Of a DNA stretch of 64,000 bases, positions 24,152-32,586 are shown one piece after another. A program made the position numbers and the translations under genes. Source of the stretch: an uncultured Acetatifactor sp. (lineage in GTDB: Bacteria; Bacillota; Clostridia; Lachnospirales; Lachnospiraceae); contig CAJUIA010000003.1 of assembly GCA_910586485.1 (NCBI GenBank), positions 1 through 64,000 on the forward strand. Direction: 5' to 3'. A model generated the notes under the pieces. That model ran no database searches, was not told where the DNA came from, and was given only the letters and a program-made list of their open reading frames with translations. Within the stretch, counting starts at the first letter, position 1, and each line of letters begins with the position of its first letter.

Positions 24152-25717
24152 ATGCAGAATAATGTTTTGGATTATTTGGACGAAACGGTTTTAAAGGTAC
24201 CGGAAAAAATAGCGTTTTCCAACGGTACAGAGGGTATGACTTTTTTACAGGTGGACAGGGAAAGCAGGGCTGTCGGGACATGGCTTCATAAGAGCGGAAT
24301 TTACAGGAAGCCAGTGGTGGTATTTATGAACAAGCACCCGAAGGAGGTTGCCGCATTTTTTGGCGTGATCAGAGGGGGCTGCTTTTATGTACCTATAGAC
24401 GAGGAAATGCCCCGTGTACGTATTGATTTGATCTTATCGAATCTGCAGCCTGAGGTGATTCTCTGTGACCGCCAGACGGCCGGGATTGCGGAGAGCTTTT
24501 CCGGACGGATGGAGATTGTGTTGTATGATGAAATCTGCAATACGGAGATCGACAGTAAAGCATTGCAGGAAATTCACGACAGAGCCATTGACACCGATCC
24601 TATTTACGTGGTATTTACTTCGGGCTCTACCGGAGTGCCCAAGGGGGTGGCGGCATGTCATCGTTCGGTGCTGGATTATATCGAGCATTTGTCTGAGGTG
24701 TTGGAATTTAATGAAAATACCGTATTTGGCAATCAGACGCCACTGTACTTTGATGCCTGCTTAAAGGAGCTGTATCCCACTATAAAGTACGGGGCTACTA
24801 CTTATCTGATTCCCAGAGAGCTTTTCATGATGCCGCTTAAGCTGGTGGAATATTTAAATACCTATCGGATTAATACCGTCTGCTGGGTGGTGTCCGCGCT
24901 GACCTTTATTTCAGCCTTCGACACCTTTAAAACGGTGGTGCCCGAATATCTGCATACGGTGGCTTTTGGCAGCGAGGTTTTCCCTATCAAGCAGTTTAAG
25001 CGCTGGCGGGAAGCGCTGCCACAGGCAAAATTTACCAATTTGTACGGCCCTACGGAGGGCACGGGCATGTGCTGTTATTATAAGGTGGAGCGGGATTTTG
25101 AGCTGGACGAGGCCATACCCATTGGGAGGCCCTTTGCCAACACGGAGATCCTGCTGCTGAAGGAGGACAATACGCCGGCAGGCAGAGGGGAGACCGGGGA
25201 AATCTGTATCAGGGGCACGTCGCTTACCCTTGGATATTATAATAATTTCGAAAAGACCAGCGAAGTATTTGTACAGAATCCGCTGAATACGGCATATCCG
25301 GAGCTGATTTACCGCACAGGGGATCTTGGAAAATTAAACGAAGCGGGAGAGCTGGTTTTTGTGTCCCGAAAGGATTATCAGATTAAGCATATGGGACACC
25401 GGATTGAGCTTGGCGAAATAGAAGTCAATGTAAATATGCTGGAGGGAATGAAAAGCTCCGGCTGCATTTATGACTTGGCGAAAGGAAAAATTGTGTTATA
25501 CTATGTAGGGGAGATGGAAGAAAAAGAGCTGGTGGCTCTTTTAAAAGAAAAGCTTCCCAGGTATATGATCCCTAACCATGTCAGGAAGCTGGAGCGAATG
25601 CCCTTAACCGCCAACGGAAAGATTGACAGAGTGACACTGACGAAGTATCATCAGGAGAGTACACGGAAAATTTTCCGGGAAGCTTCCGGGGAAACTTCCC
25701 GAAAAGAAAAGAGGTAA
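24152..25717 (+). CDS. DltA-like amino-acid adenylating enzyme
   Basis: ANL-family ligase of about 521 residues that should activate an amino acid as the adenylate and load it on the carrier protein encoded next. Visible core motifs are YVVFTSGSTGVPKG (A3), LYGPTEGTG (A5), YRTGDLGKLN (A7), the KDYQIKHMGHRIELGEIE hinge (A8) and a C-terminal NGKID lysine motif (A10). The closest known function is D-alanine loading by DltA. The neighbouring Asp/Glu-type racemase leaves the amino acid open. ATG 24152 has GGAGAGG 9 bases upstream and is preferred over ATG 24134. Confidence 0.85.
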   Translation: MQNNVLDYLDETVLKVPEKIAFSNGTEGMTFLQVDRESRAVGTWLHKSGIYRKPVVVFMNKHPKEVAAFFGVIRGGCFYVPIDEEMPRVRIDLILSNLQPEVILCDRQTAGIAESFSGRMEIVLYDEICNTEIDSKALQEIHDRAIDTDPIYVVFTSGSTGVPKGVAACHRSVLDYIEHLSEVLEFNENTVFGNQTPLYFDACLKELYPTIKYGATTYLIPRELFMMPLKLVEYLNTYRINTVCWVVSALTFISAFDTFKTVVPEYLHTVAFGSEVFPIKQFKRWREALPQAKFTNLYGPTEGTGMCCYYKVERDFELDEAIPIGRPFANTEILLLKEDNTPAGRGETGEICIRGTSLTLGYYNNFEKTSEVFVQNPLNTAYPELIYRTGDLGKLNEAGELVFVSRKDYQIKHMGHRIELGEIEVNVNMLEGMKSSGCIYDLAKGKIVLYYVGEMEEKELVALLKEKLPRYMIPNHVRKLERMPLTANGKIDRVTLTKYHQESTRKIFREASGETSRKEKR

Positions 25718-25722
25718 AGACG

Positions 25723-25953
25723 ATGGAAGAGCTGTTGAGTATTTTGAAGGATCTCCACCCGGATGTGGATTTTGAAAAGGAAGAGCATCTTGTGGATGAT
25801 AAGATTCTGGATTCTTTTGATATTATCTCCGTGATTTCCGAGATCGCGGAGCAGTTTGATGTGGTAATTTCCGCAGAATATATTCTGCCGGAATATTTCA
25901 ATTCAGCGAAAGCGCTATATGCCTTGATCGAGCGGCTGGAGGATGAGGATTAA
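25723..25953 (+). CDS. DltC-like acyl/aminoacyl carrier protein
   Basis: A small acidic carrier protein of 76 residues. The phosphopantetheine attachment serine is S31 in KILDSFDII, matching the DSFD form of DltC-type and discrete peptidyl carriers. It should carry the activated amino acid as a thioester to the membrane acyltransferase. It begins 5 bases after the ligase gene and its stop codon (25951-25953) lies just before the MBOAT start, so the three are tightly coupled. Confidence 0.88.
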   Translation: MEELLSILKDLHPDVDFEKEEHLVDDKILDSFDIISVISEIAEQFDVVISAEYILPEYFNSAKALYALIERLEDED

Positions 25954-25954
25954 G

Positions 25955-27547
25955 ATGCTGTTTACATCCTATGAATTTCTGGAATTCCTTCTGATCCTGT
26001 TTCTGCTCTATTACCTTCTTCCGGGCAGGTGGCAGTGGAAGCTTCTGCTGGCGGCCGGTTTTGTGTTTTATTTTTATGCGGGACCGGTGTATTGTGTCTA
26101 CATTTTGGTGACAATCCTTACCACCTGGTTTGCAGGGCGCAGGATAGAGGCAGAACGGGATAAGAGAGACATCTGGCTGAAGGAGCATAAGGAAGGCTTA
26201 AGCAAGGAAGAGAAGAAGAGCATAAAGGCAAAAATAAAGCACAGAACATGGATTTGGACATTATGCTGTCTGCTTTTCAATCTGGGTATTTTGGCGGTAG
26301 TTAAGTATACGAATTTTGTGATTGCCAATCTCAACGGGCTGTTGAAGGCTGTCGGAAGCGGAAGGCCCTTTGATTTTCTGAATATTATCGTACCGCTGGG
26401 AATTTCCTTTTATACCTTTCAGAGTATGGGGTATATCATTGACGTATACCGGGGGACTGTTGAGGCGGAGAAAAATCCCTTTCGTTTTGCGCTCTTTGTA
26501 TCCTTCTTTCCCCAGCTGATCCAGGGACCTATCAGCAGATTCGGCGATCTGAAGAAGACGCTTTTTGAAGAGCATCCCTTTGATAAACAGACGGTGGCTT
26601 TGGGGCTGCAGAGGATTCTTTGGGGATTTTTTAAGAAGCTGGTAATAGCGGATCGGATTGTGGCAGGAGTGAATACCCTGATCCATGATGCGGACGCTTA
26701 CCGGGGGGCTTATGTATTTGTGGGCATGCTGTTTTATGCGTTGGAGCTTTATGCGGATTTTACCGGCGGAATTGACATTACCATCGGTATTGCCCAGACC
26801 CTTGGCATCAAGGTGACGGAGAATTTTAACAGGCCCTATTTTTCCAAGAATATTAAAGAATACTGGAACCGCTGGCATATTACCATGGGCTCCTGGTTTA
26901 CGGATTACATTTTTTATCCCATATCCGTGTGCAAGCCGATGCTGAAGCTTTCTAAGTTTTCCAGAAATCATTTGGGGGAGGTGGTGGGCAAAAGAGTGCC
27001 GGTATATCTTTCTTCCTTTGTGGTCTGGTTTGCCACAGGAATCTGGCACGGAGCCAGCTGGAATTTTATCGTCTGGGGACTGGGAAACTGGCTGGTCATT
27101 ATGGTGTCTCAGGAGTTGGAGCCCTTGTATCAAAAATTTCATGATACATTTCCTGTCCGGGGAAAATTTGCTTTTCGGCTGTTTCAGGTGGTGCGCACGG
27201 TTTTGCTGATGAGCTGCCTGCGCATGTTTGACTGTTACAGGGACGTGCCGTTGACGTTTCGGATGTTTGGCAGCATGTTCAGCGAGGGAAACTGGAATAT
27301 TTTGTGGAATGGCGCGCTGCTGAAGATTGGCTTGTCTGCCGTGGACTACTTTGTTCTGCTGATCGGGCTGATGCTTTTGATCACGGTAAGTCTGATACAG
27401 CGGAAAGGGAGTGTGAGGGAGAAAATTGGGCGCCTGCCTTATTGGGGGCGATTTGCACTCTGGTACGGATTGTTTCTGACGGTGCTGTTGACGGGAGCTT
27501 ACGGTGTGGGCTATGATTCCAGCCAGTTCATTTATAACCAGTTTTAG
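25955..27547 (+). CDS. DltB-like MBOAT membrane acyltransferase
   Basis: Membrane-bound O-acyltransferase of about 530 residues with ten or so hydrophobic segments. The family marks are NRPYFSKNIKEYWNRWHITMG and the catalytic-histidine motif WHGASW near residue 365. In dlt systems DltB moves D-alanine from the carrier across the membrane. In alginate or other systems MBOATs move acetyl groups; the neighbouring adenylating enzyme and carrier favour the dlt-like role. ATG 25955 begins the typical MLFTSYEFLEFLL start with GAGGA close upstream. ATG 25943, inside the carrier gene, is an alternative. Confidence 0.88.
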   Translation: MLFTSYEFLEFLLILFLLYYLLPGRWQWKLLLAAGFVFYFYAGPVYCVYILVTILTTWFAGRRIEAERDKRDIWLKEHKEGLSKEEKKSIKAKIKHRTWIWTLCCLLFNLGILAVVKYTNFVIANLNGLLKAVGSGRPFDFLNIIVPLGISFYTFQSMGYIIDVYRGTVEAEKNPFRFALFVSFFPQLIQGPISRFGDLKKTLFEEHPFDKQTVALGLQRILWGFFKKLVIADRIVAGVNTLIHDADAYRGAYVFVGMLFYALELYADFTGGIDITIGIAQTLGIKVTENFNRPYFSKNIKEYWNRWHITMGSWFTDYIFYPISVCKPMLKLSKFSRNHLGEVVGKRVPVYLSSFVVWFATGIWHGASWNFIVWGLGNWLVIMVSQELEPLYQKFHDTFPVRGKFAFRLFQVVRTVLLMSCLRMFDCYRDVPLTFRMFGSMFSEGNWNILWNGALLKIGLSAVDYFVLLIGLMLLITVSLIQRKGSVREKIGRLPYWGRFALWYGLFLTVLLTGAYGVGYDSSQFIYNQF

Positions 27548-27567
27548 AGCTTGAAGAGGGTGCAGGA

Positions 27568-28605
27568 ATGAAAGGGAAAAAAATTTGCAGGACCATAGCC
27601 ACGGTTGTTATTATTGCAGGCAGTCTGGCGCTGCTGCAAAGATTGTTGACACCAAAGTATACAGACGGTATAATCGAAGGAGCGCTGATCGCGGAATATT
27701 ACGGAGAGGAAAAAGACCATGACGTGATCTTCATCGGGGACTGCGAGGTATATGAAAATTTTTCTCCTGCAGTGCTGTGGGAGGAATACGGAATCAACAG
27801 CTATATCCGGGGAAGCGCCCAACAGCTGATCTGGCAGTCTTATTATCTGCTGGAGGATACCCTGCGGTACGAAACGCCGAAGGTGGTGGTGTTCAATGTG
27901 CTGTCCATGCAGTATGACGAGCCGCAAAAGGAAGCCTACAACCGGATGACGCTGGAGGGTATGAAGTGGTCCCTGTCCAAGGTGAAATCTATATATGCCT
28001 CCATGACGTCAAAGGAAAAGTTTGAGGATTATCTTTTTCCCATTCTCAGATACCATTCCAGGTGGAGCGAGCTGAATGAGGCGGATTTGAAAAATATGTT
28101 TGAGACGCCTAAGGTTTCTCATAACGGTTATTATATGAGGGTGGATGCAAAGGCGGCGGAGAACATTCCTGAGCCACGGCCTTTGGGAGATTACCAATTT
28201 GGCAAAAACGCATATTTGTATCTTGACAAGATGGTAAAGCTCTGTGAGGAAAAGGGAATTCAGTTGATTTTGATCAAGGCGCCCAGTCTTTATCCGCACT
28301 GGTATGACCAGTGGGAGGTACAGATGGAAGAGTACGCAGAGGCTCACGGACTGCTTTATTATAATTTCCTGGAATGTATAGACGAGATTGGACTGGATTT
28401 TCAGACGGATACCTATGATGCCGGGCTGCATCTGAATCTGTCGGGAGCGGAAAAGCTGAGCACTTATTTTGGAAGGCTTCTGGCGGAGGAAACAGCGGTG
28501 ACGGATCGGCGGAGCGAGGCAGAGCTGGAGCGGCGATGGCAGCAAAAGCTTGCGGCGTATGAAGAAGAGAAGCGACAGCAGTATATTCAATATGGAATAA
28601 AATAA
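27568..28605 (+). CDS. DltD-like SGNH-fold protein with Cys in the nucleophile position
   Basis: A membrane-anchored 345-residue protein with one N-terminal hydrophobic segment (residues 9-24) and an external SGNH/GDSL-like domain. The first block reads VIFIGDCEVYENFSP, with C59 where SGNH hydrolases have the nucleophilic serine. The last block, DAGLHLN near residue 284, supplies the Asp-His pair. It is the likely final transferase or partner of the preceding MBOAT, as DltD is for DltB. The charged C-terminal tail (EEEKRQQYIQY) may be a coiled coil. It starts 20 bases after the MBOAT gene with GGGTGCAGGA upstream. Confidence 0.75.
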   Translation: MKGKKICRTIATVVIIAGSLALLQRLLTPKYTDGIIEGALIAEYYGEEKDHDVIFIGDCEVYENFSPAVLWEEYGINSYIRGSAQQLIWQSYYLLEDTLRYETPKVVVFNVLSMQYDEPQKEAYNRMTLEGMKWSLSKVKSIYASMTSKEKFEDYLFPILRYHSRWSELNEADLKNMFETPKVSHNGYYMRVDAKAAENIPEPRPLGDYQFGKNAYLYLDKMVKLCEEKGIQLILIKAPSLYPHWYDQWEVQMEEYAEAHGLLYYNFLECIDEIGLDFQTDTYDAGLHLNLSGAEKLSTYFGRLLAEETAVTDRRSEAELERRWQQKLAAYEEEKRQQYIQYGIK

Positions 28606-28618
28606 CAGGAGGATACTT

Positions 28619-29194
28619 ATGAAAAAATTTATCAGTATTTTATTGGCAACAGGTATGATTTTGCTGGCAGGCTGCGGCAACAGCGAGAATACCATCAGCG
28701 GAGAAGTGAAGGATAATCAGGGAAGTACCGCTCAGGGAACGGGCAGCAATGCTGGAAATCAGGCGGGAGGCAGTTCAGAGGCGCAGTCTAAGGGTTATGT
28801 ATTTGTTTACAACGGGGTGACGGTTTCGGTGGATGGGAATATGGCTCCCGTGCTGGAAGCGCTGGGTGAGCCGGCAGATTATTATGAGGCGGCCAGCTGT
28901 GCTTTTGAAGGCCTGGATAAAATTTATACCTATGGCAGCTTTGTAATTGAAACCTATCCTCAGGGGGACAAGGACCTTGTATCGGTGATCCGGCTGACGG
29001 ATGATGCCGTATCCACTCAGGAAAATATTTATATCGGCAGTACCAGAGACGATGTGACCAGAGTATACGGAACGGATTATACGGAACAGGGCAGTATGCT
29101 GGTTTATACGAAAGACGGTATGAAGCTTTCTATTTTGGTTGAAAATGATACGGTGACCTCGATACAATATTTTTCCACGGTGTTGGATGAGTAA
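28619..29194 (+). CDS. putative lipoprotein
   Basis: A 191-residue secreted lipoprotein with lipobox LLAGC (cysteine near residue 19). A Ser/Gly/Asn/Gln-rich spacer runs to about residue 58, then comes a compact domain with VFVYNGVTVSVDG and IYIGSTRDDVTRVYG. The repeated IG/GxxxxxVxxxxG pattern resembles small SmpA/BLIP-like folds, but I cannot assign it firmly. It is the last gene of the dlt-like row, 13 bases after the SGNH gene with AGGAGG upstream, so it may belong to the same envelope-modification system. Confidence 0.72.
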   Translation: MKKFISILLATGMILLAGCGNSENTISGEVKDNQGSTAQGTGSNAGNQAGGSSEAQSKGYVFVYNGVTVSVDGNMAPVLEALGEPADYYEAASCAFEGLDKIYTYGSFVIETYPQGDKDLVSVIRLTDDAVSTQENIYIGSTRDDVTRVYGTDYTEQGSMLVYTKDGMKLSILVENDTVTSIQYFSTVLDE

Positions 29195-29226
29195 GGAATG
29201 GAAACGGATTCCTGGAAAGCAAAGGG

Positions 29227-29254
29227 CAGGGGTGTTCCTGAGGGAATGCCCCTG
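29227..29254 (+). terminator. hairpin after the dlt-like gene row
   Basis: CAGGGGTGTTCC at 29227-29238 pairs with GGAATGCCCCTG at 29243-29254 (10 Watson-Crick plus 2 wobble pairs) around TGAG. There is no T tract, so termination is uncertain. A smaller AGGAAT/ATTCCT hairpin precedes it at 29194-29213. Confidence 0.45.
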
Positions 29255-29256
29255 TA

Positions 29257-29448
29257 ACAGTTCAGCCCCACAACCAGACGGTGCCAGCCGGCCATTATTC
29301 TCATTCGGACACGCTTGCGCTTGAGGCGCGACGTAGCGGTACATAAGCAAGCACAGTACGCTTGCTAAGTACCGACGTCTTGCACAGTCCTCATTGAGAA
29401 CAATGGCCGGCTGTCGCCTGTTACTTGATTGCGGGGTGTCTGAACTGT
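29257..29448 (-). repeat. nested palindromic element of about 190 bp, copy 1
   Basis: Outer arms ACAGTTCAG (29257-29265) and CTGAACTGT (29440-29448) enclose CCCCACAA/TTGCGGGG. An 18-base arm pair follows at 29286-29303 and 29395-29412 with one mismatch. The core is an internal hairpin built on CGGTAC...GTACCG and AGCAAGC...GCTTGCT. The core is nearly identical, in opposite orientation, to 45150-45256. The middle arms differ in sequence between copies but pair in both. There is no convincing gene in it. Reading frames across it encode a YRYV-PQAQA-type peptide only because of the repeat. Confidence 0.85.
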
Positions 29449-29479
29449 CACGCGGTTACCTTTTTCCCATATGAGGGGC

Positions 29480-29508
29480 TTGACATAAGGAAGATATTCC
29501 GGTAACAT
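29480..29508 (+). promoter_or_regulatory. promoter of the TetR-family gene
   Basis: TTGACA at 29480-29485, a 17-base spacer and TAACAT at 29503-29508. Confidence 0.75.
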
Positions 29509-29520
29509 AACATATGTTAC
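29502..29520. promoter_or_regulatory. perfect palindromic operator overlapping the -10 box
   Basis: GTAACATA-ACA-TATGTTAC is a perfect 8+3+8 inverted repeat that covers the -10 box of the promoter for the TetR-family gene 63 bases downstream. The placement predicts autorepression. Confidence 0.75.
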
Positions 29521-29582
29521 ACTGATTTTGCAGAAGAGGGGACAAGCTTTGCCGGCAGGTTTGGCGGATTGGGGGGAGTGCG

Positions 29583-30146
29583 ATGGCACGCAAGGAAACA
29601 ATAACATTACAGATGATTTTGGACACTGCATTTGCAATGACCAGGGAAGAGGGCTTTTCAAATGTGACGGCCAGAAAGGTGGCGGCAAAGGCGGGTTGTT
29701 CTACCCAGCCCATCTTCAGAGTTTATAAGAATATGGATGAGCTGTGGGATGCGGTTTATCAAAAAGCCGCCCGTTTTTTTCAGGATTATTACAGCCTGTA
29801 CCCACGGATGGGAAAGGCGCCCTTTTCCAACCTGGGTATGGCATACATAGCGTTTGCAAGAGAAGAAAAGCATTTGTTTGAGCTGTTATTTGTAAACAGC
29901 ACACCCGGCCGGAAAAGTATGTATGAGATTTTAAACGGCGGAGAAGGAAATGTGGTATATGAGATAAATCTTGCAAAGGCGGCAGGCTGTTCTGATCCGG
30001 GCGCTCTGTTCATGCGCATGTGGATTTTTATACATGGTGCGGCCTGTATGTCTCTGACGGGGGACTATGATCTGTCGGATATGGAGACACTTGAACTGCT
30101 GGAACGCTCCTGCGGGGCATTTATGGCAGAAACCCGGCGGCAGTAA
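29583..30146 (+). CDS. TetR/AcrR family transcriptional regulator
   Basis: A 187-residue repressor-type protein. The N-terminal helix-turn-helix is clear: ILDTAFAMTREEGFSNVTARKVAAKAG, followed by CSTQPIFRVYKNMDELWDAVY. The C-terminal ligand-binding half is diverged and gives no hint of the effector. GGGGGGAG stands just before ATG 29583. A perfect palindrome over its own -10 box suggests it represses itself. No efflux pump lies next to it; other targets may be elsewhere. Confidence 0.88.
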   Translation: MARKETITLQMILDTAFAMTREEGFSNVTARKVAAKAGCSTQPIFRVYKNMDELWDAVYQKAARFFQDYYSLYPRMGKAPFSNLGMAYIAFAREEKHLFELLFVNSTPGRKSMYEILNGGEGNVVYEINLAKAAGCSDPGALFMRMWIFIHGAACMSLTGDYDLSDMETLELLERSCGAFMAETRRQ

Positions 30147-30229
30147 AAGGCAAAACAGGAAGCAGGTGTAATTGATTTGAGATCGGCAGGTCCCCGGCGG
30201 AGAAGCAGGGAAGTTGAACGGAGGCGGAT

Positions 30230-31156
30230 GTGGGTAAAGAGTATGATGTCCTGGGCAGAATATCGGACAAATATCATAAAATGAGCAAGAGCCATAAGGC
30301 CATTGCCACATATATTATGGAGCATTATGACCAGGCGGTGTTTATGACTGCCGCAAGGCTTGGGGAGCTTTTGGGGATCAGTGAGTCTACGGTAGTGCGC
30401 TTTGCCTCCGGTATCGGCTATGATGGCTATCCGGAGTTTCAGCGGGCCCTGGAGGAATGCGTTAAGGGAAAGCTGAGCAGTGTGCAGAAGATGGATGCAA
30501 AGTACGGCAGAAGTTCACAGTCAGAAGTGCTTACATCTGTAATAACGGCTGATATTGAAAAGCTTCAGCATACCATTGACAACCTGGATCCCACGGCATT
30601 TGAGCTGTCGGTGAATACGATTTTAGAGGCGGAGACCATTTATATTATGGGATTGCGCAGCAATGAGCCCTTGGCGGAATTCCTTCATTTTTACCTCAAC
30701 ATGATCAGAGGCGGGGTGGTGCTGTTAAAGACCACCAGCGTCAGCGAGACCTTTGAGCAGATGATCAGAATCAATGAAAAGGACTGCTTTATCGGCATCA
30801 GCTTTCCCAGGTATTCCATGCGTACCTTAAAGGCCATGGAGTTTGCCAGTGACAGGAATGCAAAGGTGATTGCCATAACTGATTCCACCCATTCGCCCAT
30901 GAGCCTGTATTCCTCCTGTAATCTGCTGGCACGGAGTGATATGGTTTCCATCGTGGATTCCCTGGTGGCGCCTTTAAGTGTGATCAATGCGCTGGTGGTG
31001 GCGCTGTGTCTGAAGTGTCCCCAGGAGGTGAAACGAAATCTGGAGATGCTGGAAGAAACATGGAATAATTATCAGGTTTACTTAAATGATGAGATTAATT
31101 TTATTGACGACGAGCCAATGCTGAATTATTCCCTCCGCAGGGAGGACGGCGAGTGA
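30230..31156 (+). CDS. RpiR/MurR-family regulator with SIS domain
   Basis: A 308-residue transcription factor. The N-terminal RpiR helix-turn-helix reads AARLGELLGISESTVVRFASGIGYDGYPEFQ. The C-terminal half is a sugar-isomerase (SIS) domain (IYIMGLRSNEPLAEFL, then VIAITDSTHSPMSLYSS) that usually senses a phosphosugar. GTG 30230 is chosen because GGAGG ends 5 bases upstream and no in-frame ATG precedes the domain. There is no sugar operon beside it, so its target is unknown. Confidence 0.88.
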   Translation: MGKEYDVLGRISDKYHKMSKSHKAIATYIMEHYDQAVFMTAARLGELLGISESTVVRFASGIGYDGYPEFQRALEECVKGKLSSVQKMDAKYGRSSQSEVLTSVITADIEKLQHTIDNLDPTAFELSVNTILEAETIYIMGLRSNEPLAEFLHFYLNMIRGGVVLLKTTSVSETFEQMIRINEKDCFIGISFPRYSMRTLKAMEFASDRNAKVIAITDSTHSPMSLYSSCNLLARSDMVSIVDSLVAPLSVINALVVALCLKCPQEVKRNLEMLEETWNNYQVYLNDEINFIDDEPMLNYSLRREDGE

Positions 31157-31220
31157 GGCTTCGAGGAAACGGTCGGCCGTTTTGCATGGTGACAGACGAA
31201 AGCGGGATAGGGGTAACAGT

Positions 31221-32447
31221 ATGGGCAGGGTAATCGTCATAGGAGGCGGCCCCGCGGGAATGATGGCGGCGGTGGCGGCGGCCAGGGCAGGGAGCAGCGT
31301 CTGCCTGATTGAAAAAAACGAAAAACTGGGCAAAAAGCTGTTTATTACGGGAAAAGGGCGCTGTAATGTTACCAATGCCGGGGACATGGATACTTTGTTT
31401 GCAAATGTCTGTACAAACCCCAAATTTTTATACAGTGCTTTTTATGGATTTGACAATACGGCTGTTATGAAATTCCTGGAACACGCGGGCTGTAAATTAA
31501 AAACCGAACGGGGAGACAGAGTTTTTCCGGTATCCGACCACTCGTCGGATGTAATAGGGGCGTTGCAGCGGGAGCTGAAAAAGTGCGGTGTGGAAGTGCT
31601 GCTGAATACAAAAGCAGCTGATATTTTAAAGGCTTCACAGGAAATGACATTTATGGGAGTTCGACTTTCGGACGGCCGCGTGATACACGGAGACAGAGGA
31701 ATTATTTGTACCGGCGGCATGTCCTATCCCGCCACCGGCTCCACTGGCGATGGATACCGTTTTGCCAGGGCGGCGGGGCATAAGGTGTCGGAGTTAAAGC
31801 CGGCGCTGGTCCCTCTTCTGGTGGAGGAAGCCTGGTGCCGGCAGCTGATGGGGCTTTCTCTGCGGAATGTAGCCTTAAGACTGCTGTGCGGCGGACGGAA
31901 GGTTTACGAGGGCTTCGGCGAGATGTTGTTTACTCATTTCGGGGTCAGCGGGCCGCTGGTGCTGACGGCCAGCAGCTTTTACAGGGAGGGCGGCGGAACG
32001 CTGCTTCTTGATCTGAAGCCGGCGCTGGATGAGCAGCAGCTGGATAAAAGGCTGCTTCGGGATTTTGAAGAGAATAAAAACAAACGCTTTAAAAACGCTT
32101 TGGGGAAGCTGTTTCCTGCAAAGCTGATACCGGTTATGGTAGCTCTTTCCGGCATTGATCCCGAAAAAACGATTCATGAGGTTACTGCTAAGGAGCGCCG
32201 GGCATTTGCAGGTCTGATCAAGAGGCTTCCGCTGACGGTGACAGGGACCGGGGGATTTGATGAGGCAATTATTACCAGGGGTGGTGTGGCCGTGGCGGAG
32301 GTAAATCCGTCCACCATGGAATCAAAGAAGGTAAAGGGGCTTTATTTTGCAGGCGAGGTGCTGGATCTGGACGCTTTAACCGGGGGCTTTAATTTGCAGA
32401 TTGCCTGGTCTACAGGATATTTGGCGGGAGAGAACGCTGCGGTTTGA
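31221..32447 (+). CDS. FAD-dependent oxidoreductase, BaiN/YhiN (HI0933) family
   Basis: A flavoprotein of 408 residues. The N-terminal dinucleotide-binding motif is VIVIGGGPAGMMAAVAAARAG with the acidic end VCLIEKN. The family block GKKLFITGKGRCNVTN follows, and a C-terminal FAD block GLYFAGEVLDLDALTGGFN. Members include bile-acid 2-oxidoreductase BaiN, but most have no known substrate. ATG 31221 starts right at the Rossmann strand and is preferred over the upstream in-frame ATG 31182. Confidence 0.88.
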   Translation: MGRVIVIGGGPAGMMAAVAAARAGSSVCLIEKNEKLGKKLFITGKGRCNVTNAGDMDTLFANVCTNPKFLYSAFYGFDNTAVMKFLEHAGCKLKTERGDRVFPVSDHSSDVIGALQRELKKCGVEVLLNTKAADILKASQEMTFMGVRLSDGRVIHGDRGIICTGGMSYPATGSTGDGYRFARAAGHKVSELKPALVPLLVEEAWCRQLMGLSLRNVALRLLCGGRKVYEGFGEMLFTHFGVSGPLVLTASSFYREGGGTLLLDLKPALDEQQLDKRLLRDFEENKNKRFKNALGKLFPAKLIPVMVALSGIDPEKTIHEVTAKERRAFAGLIKRLPLTVTGTGGFDEAIITRGGVAVAEVNPSTMESKKVKGLYFAGEVLDLDALTGGFNLQIAWSTGYLAGENAAV

Positions 32448-32482
32448 AGAAGGGCTGCACAGGATGCTTCGGAAGGGGAGGA

Positions 32483-32508
32483 AGATTGAAAATTGAAATT
32501 TTCAATCT
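32483..32508. other. perfect 12-bp inverted repeat
   Basis: AGATTGAAAATT at 32483-32494 and AATTTTCAATCT at 32497-32508 form a perfect hairpin or dyad with only GA between. It is followed by a GACGC/GCGTC hairpin at 32519-32531 and then by the repeat before cmk. There is no T tract, so it is not a clear terminator. Confidence 0.6.
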
Positions 32509-32526
32509 CGGAATTTGTGACGCTGC

Positions 32527-32586
32527 GCGTCCCAAAGTTCCCGCAGATGCAGATGCCGCTTGCGCGGCGGAAGGAGAGGAAAGATG
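32527..32586 (+). repeat. hairpin plus Shine-Dalgarno repeat, copy 3
   Basis: A 60-base block ending at the cmk start codon, with about 5 differences from 5639-5698. It contains the GCCGC/GCGGC hairpin and GGAGAGGA as ribosome binding site. Confidence 0.8.

Noticed and set aside
28775..29350. 191-residue minus-strand frame with a YRYVAPQAQA start
   Set aside because: It begins in palindromic element copy 1 and then runs antisense to the lipoprotein gene. The similar start at 45 kb comes from the shared element.
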